A DNA stretch of 13,947 bases from Clostridiales bacterium. Lineage in GTDB: Bacteria > Bacillota > Clostridia > Peptostreptococcales > Anaerovoracaceae. This document shows, piece by piece, positions 6,616 through 11,790 of this stretch. Under the pieces are notes generated by a model, which was not told where the DNA came from, made no database searches, and was given only the letters and a program-made list of their open reading frames with translations. A program made the position numbers and the translations under genes. The stretch covers positions 1-13,947 of the forward strand of contig WRFF01000029.1 of NCBI GenBank assembly GCA_009778945.1. Reading direction: 5' to 3'. Positions within the stretch are counted from its first letter, which is position 1. Each line of letters begins with the position of its first letter.

Positions 6616-6881
6616 TTGTCACGATCTTCATAAAAAGCGGTTACCATGACAATTTTTCTCCATTTGTGCCCGTTTTAGATGTCCGAATCGGGCAAATTGT
6701 CATTAAACATCGAATTTCACGCCCCTGGTGACAAAATCTCATAGCTACAGTAACCGGAACGGGATAAATTGTCACAAAACACCGGAATTCATACTCCATA
6801 GTGACAAAACTCCATAACTATCACGGCTGGAACAGGAGAAATTGTCACTAAACATCGAATTTCACGCTCTATTGTGACAAT
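6616..6881. repeat. Four-unit tandem array of TTGTCA/TGACAA inverted half-sites
   Basis: Four diverged units occur in the gap between the MoeA-like and activator genes. TTGTCA starts at 6616, 6697, 6769 and 6842; the opposite arm TGACAA starts at 6647, 6729, 6802 and 6875. The last three units repeat every 72-73 bases, close to seven helical turns, with arm starts 32-33 bases apart inside a unit and 40 bases to the next. The flanks are also conserved (for example AAACATCGAATTTCACGC in units two and four), so this is a true tandem duplication. The last unit has eight-base arms, 6841-6848 and 6874-6881. Likely a multi-site operator or enhancer; a structured RNA is less likely. The function is not known. 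Confidence 0.8.
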
Positions 6882-6915
6882 CGGATGTTTTATGCTCTTT
6901 TCGTGCCTGCGTTTT

Positions 6916-6945
6916 GTGAAAACTCAAGAAAGATTCTTTTTCGAG
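6916..6945 (-). terminator. Probable Rho-independent terminator of the thrS operon
   Basis: The minus strand folds between 6945 and 6923 into a stem of nine pairs with one mismatch and an AAT loop, beginning CTCG and ending TGAG, followed by TTTTCAC. It lies about 32 bases past the stop of the MoeA-like gene. The stem is AT-rich and the U-tract short, so termination may be partial. Confidence 0.45.
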
Positions 6946-6976
6946 CGTATTTTCCCGTACTGCCGTTGTTTTTCGC

Positions 6977-8011
6977 TTACAGCGCCCCGAAGCCGCAGTT
7001 CGGGAAGATGCAGGTCTCGCAGCTATAACACAGGCCGCCGTTGCTCAGTTTCACGAAATCGTCATAGGTCATAGGGATATCCGCCATCACGCGCGGCAGG
7101 ATCAGATCAAACGCGCTGCGCTTGGAGTAGAGGACGCCGCCCGGGACGCCGATGATCGTCGCGGCGCCGAGCGTCGCGAGCAGGTACATGGAACCCGGCA
7201 GGATAGGCAGGCCGTGAACCACGATGTCGGCCCCCGTTGTTTTGACGGCGAGCGGCGTGCGGTCGTCGGGGTCGACGCTCATGCCGCCCGTGACTAAGAT
7301 CAGGTCCGCGCCCTTTTCCGCGAAATCCAGGATCGCCTGCGCCGTTTGGCCGGGATCGTCCGGCACGATCACCTGGCCCATTTCATCATGGTCGAACGGC
7401 GCCAGGATGCGCCGCAGCACCGGCGCCATGCCGTCCTGGACCAGGCCGTTATACACCTCGCTCCCGGTCGTGACGATACCCACTTTTTTGCGGGTATAGG
7501 GCTGAATCCGGAAAACCGGCCCCCCGCTGCCCGCTGCGGCGGCGGAGGCCATCTCCAAAACCTCTTTCGGGACCGTCAGCGGTATCACGCGCGCCACGAA
7601 AAGCAGGTCGCCCTCGCGCACCGGCATGAAATCGTGGCGCGCCGCGATCGCCACCTCGGGGATGGCGTTCAGACGGAACAGCAATTCCGTGTCGGAACGA
7701 AAGACGCCCGCCGTCTTTGCGCGGACCTCGATTTTCCCCTGCTCCGGTTCCGTCTTGGCCATATGCTCTATCCCCCCGCAGGCCAGCTCGACGAGAAAAG
7801 CGGCCGCGTCGTCCTCATGCACCGACGCGTCGTCCGACGGCTCCCACACATAGAGATTCTCCTTGCCGATCGAAAGCAGTTCCGGGATGTCCTCCTCGCG
7901 CACGATATGCCCGCGGAAGAACGCCGTCCCCTTGAATACCCCCGGAACGATTTTCACGATATCATGGCACAGCTCCAAGCCGACCGCGTCCTGCGTTTTT
8001 ACGATTTTCAT
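6977..8011 (-). CDS. MoeA-like molybdopterin-binding domain protein with C-terminal Cys cluster
   Basis: This 344-residue protein carries a MoCF/MogA-like molybdopterin-binding domain in its C-terminal half: KVGIVTTGSEVYNG at 176-189, the phosphate/pterin-binding motif TGGMSVDPDDRTP at 241-253, and GVPGGVLYSKRSAFDLILPRVMA at 288-310. The N-terminal half resembles the non-catalytic domains of this family seen in Clostridia. Such proteins handle molybdopterin or the finished molybdenum cofactor; this family is often found with molybdenum hydroxylases, none of which lies here. The last 17 residues hold four cysteines (328, 331, 334, 339; CxxCxxCx4C), suggesting a metal or Fe-S site or a sulfur-handling role. 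Canonical MoeA is longer (about 400), so insertase activity should not be assumed. A modest AGGCAGG ribosome site precedes the ATG. It is last in the thrS operon. Confidence 0.85.
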   Translation of the reverse strand: MKIVKTQDAVGLELCHDIVKIVPGVFKGTAFFRGHIVREEDIPELLSIGKENLYVWEPSDDASVHEDDAAAFLVELACGGIEHMAKTEPEQGKIEVRAKTAGVFRSDTELLFRLNAIPEVAIAARHDFMPVREGDLLFVARVIPLTVPKEVLEMASAAAAGSGGPVFRIQPYTRKKVGIVTTGSEVYNGLVQDGMAPVLRRILAPFDHDEMGQVIVPDDPGQTAQAILDFAEKGADLILVTGGMSVDPDDRTPLAVKTTGADIVVHGLPILPGSMYLLATLGAATIIGVPGGVLYSKRSAFDLILPRVMADIPMTYDDFVKLSNGGLCYSCETCIFPNCGFGAL

Positions 8012-8043
8012 AATCCTGCCTGTCCCTTCAGTCCGTTTTTCAA
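8008..8043 (-). CDS. Possible 11-residue leader peptide overlapping the MoeA-like start
   Basis: A TTG at 8043 is preceded by AAGGAG and opens an 11-codon frame, MKNGLKGQAGL. Its TGA (8010-8008) overlaps the ATG of the MoeA-like gene as ATGA. Such an arrangement can couple translation of a downstream gene with a weak ribosome site. It may equally be chance, since the spacer is only 73 bases; there is no independent support. Confidence 0.25.
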   Translation of the reverse strand: MKNGLKGQAGL

Positions 8044-8084
8044 TCTGTCTCCTTATTCTTTCACCGCGCCGGCCGCATGCCGCC

Positions 8085-8582
8085 TCAATGCCGCTGCATC
8101 TGCCCGCGCAGCGCCTTGCGCTTCTCCTTTTCGGCAGCCTCCTGTTTTGCCAAGCCCAGGAGCAGCCGCGTATTTTCCTCCTGATCGCCGAGCTCGATCG
8201 ACTTCTCGAAATACGGGACGGCTTCCGCCTCCTTCCCCATATAATAAAGGGAGTACCCGACGCGGAAATGCCACAGCGGATCCGCCTCGCCCTCCGCCTT
8301 TACGGACAGGAGCAGGTTCATCGCGCGCCCGTACTGATCCAGATTGTTGAGCGCGCGCGCAAGCAGGGATGTCAGCTCATAACTACGCTCCTGTTCGGGT
8401 ACCGTTTCGATCTCGTCCACGATCTTCTGATGCTCGTCCTCTTCATGCCATTTTTGCAGTTGTTCTATCGGAACCGTCTTTCGCTGACTCCTCGTTTGCG
8501 AGGCGGATCTTTTCTGCAGCAACATCCTCACAAGCAGCGCGATACCCACTGCCGCAAGAACCGTAATAGCTGAAGAATTCAT
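8085..8582 (-). CDS. Membrane-anchored TPR-like protein of unknown function
   Basis: This 165-residue protein starts with a single membrane helix (about residues 5-22) followed by basic residues, consistent with an N-terminal anchor and a cytoplasmic remainder. Residues 65-150 contain helix pairs resembling tetratricopeptide repeats: YELTSLLARALNNLDQYGRAMNLL, then DPLWHFRVGYSLYYMGKEAEAVPYFEKSIEL, a close match to the TPR consensus. The C-terminus is a charged helix (QEAAEKEKRKALRGQ). TPR domains bind other proteins; no partner is shown here. It begins 14 bases after the dehydrogenase stop, with a GGGTGG-like ribosome site overlapping that end, so it is in the same operon. Confidence 0.75.
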   Translation of the reverse strand: MNSSAITVLAAVGIALLVRMLLQKRSASQTRSQRKTVPIEQLQKWHEEDEHQKIVDEIETVPEQERSYELTSLLARALNNLDQYGRAMNLLLSVKAEGEADPLWHFRVGYSLYYMGKEAEAVPYFEKSIELGDQEENTRLLLGLAKQEAAEKEKRKALRGQMQRH

Positions 8583-8596
8583 CGTCCCATACCACC

Positions 8597-9565
8597 CTAC
8601 ACCACGCGGTTCAAGCTTCCGCCGGACGCCCAGACGCGCAGATTTTCACCTGCTGTTTCGATCAGGCGCCGGCGCGCCTCCGTTGTCAGCCACGAGATAT
8701 GCGGCGTAATGACCGCGTTCGGAAGCCCGATCAGCGGATTGTCCGCGTCCGGCGGTTCCTGCGTGAGGACGTCGAGGCCCGCGGCGCCGACCTTGCCGGA
8801 TTTCAGCGCGTCCGCGAGATCCGCCTCCCGCACGAGGCCGCCGCGCGCCGTATTGATGAGCCACACGCCGTCCTTCATCTTCGCGATCGTCTCCGCGCCG
8901 ATCATGCCGCTGTTTTCGGGCGTGAGCGGGCAGTGCAGCGAGATCACGTCCGACGCCGCAAGCAGCGCGTCAAGCGAAACGAAAGAGATTTCGCTTCCCG
9001 TTTCCGGCGTTTCCGGCGGATGCGGCGTATAGATCAGCGCCCGCATCCCGAGCGCCGTGCAGACGCGCGCGGCCTTTCGGCCGATATTCCCGTACCCGAC
9101 GACGCCGAGCGTCTTGCCGGCAAGTTCCGTCAGCGGCGCCACCGTGAAGCAGAAATCCTCGCTGCGCCGCCACGCGCCGGACCGGGCCGCCGCGTCGTGC
9201 GCGCCCACGCGGCAGGCCAGCTCAAGCAGCAGCGCCAGCATGCTCTGCACGACCGAATCCGTACTGTAGCCCGGCACATTCGTCACGGCGACGCCGCGCG
9301 CTTTCGCGGCCTCGACGTCGATATTATTGTATCCGGTCGCCGCCTCCCCGACATAACGCAGCTTTGGGCAGGCGTCCATGACTGCGGCGTCTATGCGGCA
9401 TTTGTTCGTTATAATCGCATCCGCGTCAGCGATCCGGGCGGCCACACGTTCCTGCGGCGTGCGCGGGAACACGCGCGTCTCGCCGACCGCTTTAAGGAAA
9501 GACCAGTCCAGATCTTCCTGCACGACCGGATATCCGTCCAAAACCACGATCTTTATCGGATCCAT
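8597..9565 (-). CDS. D-2-hydroxyacid dehydrogenase (NAD-dependent)
   Basis: This 322-residue enzyme of the D-isomer-specific 2-hydroxyacid dehydrogenase family interconverts 2-keto acids and D-2-hydroxyacids, such as hydroxypyruvate and glycerate. The dinucleotide-binding motif is VVGYGNIG with GxGxxG at 157-162. The catalytic triad is complete: Arg241 in NTARGGLV, Glu270 in TQEPP and His289 in TPHISWL. AATGYNNIDVEAAKARGVAVTNVPGYSTDSV matches the substrate-domain signature. The start at 9565 has AGGAGG at 9580-9575. An upstream in-frame ATG at 9589 overlaps the thrS stop as ATGA but lacks a ribosome site, so it is less likely. The exact substrate is unclear; glycerate/hydroxypyruvate reductase is the nearest guess. 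Confidence 0.92.
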   Translation of the reverse strand: MDPIKIVVLDGYPVVQEDLDWSFLKAVGETRVFPRTPQERVAARIADADAIITNKCRIDAAVMDACPKLRYVGEAATGYNNIDVEAAKARGVAVTNVPGYSTDSVVQSMLALLLELACRVGAHDAAARSGAWRRSEDFCFTVAPLTELAGKTLGVVGYGNIGRKAARVCTALGMRALIYTPHPPETPETGSEISFVSLDALLAASDVISLHCPLTPENSGMIGAETIAKMKDGVWLINTARGGLVREADLADALKSGKVGAAGLDVLTQEPPDADNPLIGLPNAVITPHISWLTTEARRRLIETAGENLRVWASGGSLNRVV

Positions 9566-9585
9566 GAGAGACGCCCTCCTGTCCG

Positions 9586-11331
9586 TCATATCCGCTTGCT
9601 GCGGATTTCTTCGAGCAGCATCTCGCGTAACGCGTCGACCGGCATCTCGCCAAGCTCCCCCTCTTTCGAAGAACGCACCGGCACGATGCCGCTTCCCGCT
9701 TCTTTCTCGCCGATCACGACGATATAGGCGTCGCGCGCGTTTCGGGATTCGCGGATCTTGAAACCGATCTTTTCGTTTCTCGGATCGTATTCCGCGCGGA
9801 TGCCCGCCGCAAGGAACTGCTCCGTCAACTCCGCCGCATAATCGTTCCACTCCGTCGCCACCGTGAGGAATTTGATCTGCACCGGCGCAAGCCAGAGCGG
9901 GAATTTCCCCGCGAAATGCTCGGTCAGGATGCCGATGAAGCGCTCGATCGAACCGAAGACCACGCGGTGGATAAGCCGCGGGATATGTTTCTCCCCGTCG
10001 CTGCCGACATAGGCCGTCTGGAAGCGCTGCGGCATCTGGAAGTCGAGCTGGATCGTGCCGCACTGCCAGGTGCGCCCGAGGCTGTCCTCGAGATGGAAAT
10101 CGATCTTCGGCCCGTAAAACGCACCGTCGCCCTCGTTGATGATATAGGGGATGCCGAGCTTTTTCACCACCGATTCGAGCGCGTCCTGCGCCTGGTCCCA
10201 CTCCTCCTGCGTACCCATCGAATCCTCGGGCCTCGTCGAGATTTCGACATGATACCGGAACCCGAATAATTTATAGACATAATCCGTCAGCTCGATGACG
10301 CCGACGATTTCGCTCTCCGTCTGCTCCGGCAGCATGAAGATATGCGCGTCGTCCTGCGTGAAGGTCCGCACGCGGAAAAGCCCGTGCAGCGCGCCCGACA
10401 GCTCGTGCCTGTGCACCTGCCCGAGTTCCGCGTACCGCACCGGCAGTTCGCGGTAGGAAAATATGCGCCGCTTGTATGTGAGCATCGCGCCCGGGCAGTT
10501 CATCGGCTTCACCGCGAAATTCACCTCGTCGATCTGCGTGAAATACATATTGTTTTTATAATGGTCCCAGTGCCCTGACGTGTGCCAGAGCTCCTCGTTC
10601 AGGATCAGTGGCGTACGGATTTCGAGGTAGCCGCGCTTTGCGTGTTCCTCGCGCCAGAACCGCTCGAGTTCGCCTCTGATAATCATGCCGTTCGGCAGGA
10701 AGAACGGGAAGCCCGGCCCTTCGTCCGTGAGCATGAACAGTTCCATCTCGCGCCCGATCTTGCGGTGGTCGCGCTGCTTTGCCTCCTCGATTTTGTCCAG
10801 ATACGCCTTCAGCTCTTCGGCGCTCGGGAAACATGTCCCGTAAATGCGCTGCAGCATCTTGTTATTCGCGTCCCCGCGCCAGTAGGAGCCCGCGACGCTC
10901 GTCAGTTTGAAGGCCCTGATCTGTCCCGTTGATTCGATATGGGGCCCTTTGCAGAGGTCGGTGAACTCCGCAATCTTATAAAAAGAAAGCGTCTTCTCGT
11001 CCAGCAGGTCTTCGATCAGCTCGCGTTTATACGGCTGCCCGGTTTCATCCGCCCATTTCAGAGCGTCCCCGCGCGCAAGGCCAAAATGTTCGATGCGGAT
11101 ATTCTGCTTGACGATCTTCTTCATCTCGCGTTCGATCTGCGCGAGATCTTCCTCCGAAAACCGGTGCTCCAGGTCGAAATCGTAATAGAACCCGTCCGCT
11201 ATCGCCGGCCCGATCGCAAGCTGCGCCTCCGGCCAAAGCCGAAGCACCGCCATCGCCATCACATGCGACGCCGTATGCCGGAACGCGCCCCGCTGCTCCT
11301 CGTCATTCCAATCTATTTCCGCCAATGCCAT
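9586..11331 (-). CDS. thrS: Threonyl-tRNA synthetase lacking the TGS domain
   Basis: This 581-residue class II synthetase charges tRNA-Thr with threonine. It begins directly in the editing region: HTASH with His19 and His23, and CKGPH with Cys127 and His131, which form the mischarged-Ser editing site. The catalytic core has motif 2 around VHRHELSGALHGLFRVRTFTQDDAH and zinc ligands Cys279 (MNCPG), His330 and His456 (LIHRVVFG). The C-terminal anticodon-binding domain runs from about 480 (PLWLAPVQIKFL). Typical bacterial enzymes are about 640 residues; the missing ~60 at the N-terminus are the TGS domain. No TGS-like sequence is seen upstream in frame. The ATG has a GGAAGGA site with seven-base spacing. 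It heads an operon with the dehydrogenase, TPR and MoeA-like genes. No T-box leader is recognisable. Confidence 0.97.
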   Translation of the reverse strand: MALAEIDWNDEEQRGAFRHTASHVMAMAVLRLWPEAQLAIGPAIADGFYYDFDLEHRFSEEDLAQIEREMKKIVKQNIRIEHFGLARGDALKWADETGQPYKRELIEDLLDEKTLSFYKIAEFTDLCKGPHIESTGQIRAFKLTSVAGSYWRGDANNKMLQRIYGTCFPSAEELKAYLDKIEEAKQRDHRKIGREMELFMLTDEGPGFPFFLPNGMIIRGELERFWREEHAKRGYLEIRTPLILNEELWHTSGHWDHYKNNMYFTQIDEVNFAVKPMNCPGAMLTYKRRIFSYRELPVRYAELGQVHRHELSGALHGLFRVRTFTQDDAHIFMLPEQTESEIVGVIELTDYVYKLFGFRYHVEISTRPEDSMGTQEEWDQAQDALESVVKKLGIPYIINEGDGAFYGPKIDFHLEDSLGRTWQCGTIQLDFQMPQRFQTAYVGSDGEKHIPRLIHRVVFGSIERFIGILTEHFAGKFPLWLAPVQIKFLTVATEWNDYAAELTEQFLAAGIRAEYDPRNEKIGFKIRESRNARDAYIVVIGEKEAGSGIVPVRSSKEGELGEMPVDALREMLLEEIRSKRI

Positions 11332-11368
11332 TCGTTTTTCCTTCCTGCGCCAAAAAATCTACTCAATT

Positions 11369-11392
11369 ATCATATCATGGTTTTCCGGAAAA
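11369..11392 (-). promoter_or_regulatory. Candidate thrS promoter -10 with adjacent palindrome
   Basis: TATGAT at 11374-11369 on the minus strand is a good -10 element about 40 bases upstream of the thrS ATG. The -35 element is poor. Eight bases upstream lies the perfect 12-base palindrome TTTTCCGGAAAA (11381-11392), placed where a regulator would contact the polymerase. AAATATTT then occurs twice just upstream. The assignment is tentative. Confidence 0.35.
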
Positions 11393-11523
11393 TATTTCTT
11401 GCATCAGGGGAAATATTTGCCATGATGAAATCGTGAGATTGCCGTTTTGGTAGCGCGGATACTTCACAGAAACTAATTTCTCAGGTTTATGAAGGCATCG
11501 CTTTTAAGCAAACGGTGTTATTT

Positions 11524-11634
11524 CTTTTTGTGGCTAAGAAGCAGTACCACAAAAAGGCAGTTGTGGACGAATATTTTCTCTAATAGGGCCAAAAAATGAG
11601 GAAAACAGCAAATTTATCAATAAAAATCGTCCAC
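11524..11634. repeat. Pair of neighbouring inverted repeats, possible extragenic palindromic element
   Basis: CTTTTTGTGG and CCACAAAAAG (11524-11533, 11547-11556) form a perfect 10-base stem with a 13-base loop. Just beyond, GTGGACGA and TCGTCCAC (11563-11570, 11627-11634) form a perfect 8-base pair separated by 56 AT-rich bases. Neither is followed by a U-tract. The layout suggests a small palindromic or MITE-like element or a structured RNA. Copy number elsewhere in the genome is unknown. Confidence 0.45.
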
Positions 11635-11738
11635 TACTGGATTTTTGTGCTGAAAAATGCACTATTTTCTGCATATGGGCTGTATTGAACGTGAAATCCG
11701 GATGGGAACCCCTTCCGACCTCTGTCCTTCATCGAAAG

Positions 11739-11753
11739 TGTAAACGTTTTCAT
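11739..11753. promoter_or_regulatory. cre-like (CcpA/LacI-family) operator
   Basis: The minus strand reads ATGAAAACGTTTACA, a full match to the degenerate cre consensus WTGNAANCGNWWNCA, centred on AACGTT. It sits 38 bases past the yhgE stop and about 400 bases upstream of thrS. It could act as a roadblock or regulate an unrecognised transcript here. A different LacI-family regulator could also use it. Confidence 0.5.
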
Positions 11754-11790
11754 AAAAATATTGCCTCGCTCCCGTCATTTTTATATTTTC

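Larger units (their letters stand above)
11332..11790. other. AT-rich intergenic region between yhgE and thrS
   Basis: This 459-base stretch has no convincing protein gene. It is clearly more AT-rich than both flanking genes. It holds a candidate thrS promoter (11369-11392), two inverted repeats (11524-11634) and a cre-like operator (11739-11753). The T-box core expected upstream of many Bacillota thrS genes was not found. Short frames of 36 (plus, 11489-11599) and 46 residues (minus) exist but lack ribosome sites. Confidence 0.65.

Noticed and set aside
6616..6881. Possible CRISPR array
   Set aside because: Units are 72-81 bases, diverged, and similar across their whole length rather than identical repeats with unique spacers; no cas genes are nearby.
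9566..10201. Long N-terminal extension of the dehydrogenase frame
   Set aside because: It lies inside thrS in another frame; the family starts at MDPIKIVVLD with AGGAGG upstream.
11489..11599. 36-codon plus-strand frame and a 46-codon minus-strand frame in the spacer
   Set aside because: They have no ribosome sites and their sequence is dictated by the inverted repeats, so they are more likely chance frames.
11675..11740. Possible tRNA fragment near the GGTTCCC sequence in the spacer
   Set aside because: No cloverleaf can be drawn and the T-arm consensus is not present.
11332..11790. T-box riboswitch upstream of thrS
   Set aside because: No recognisable T-box core sequence or terminator/antiterminator pair was found by eye; a covariance search would be decisive.
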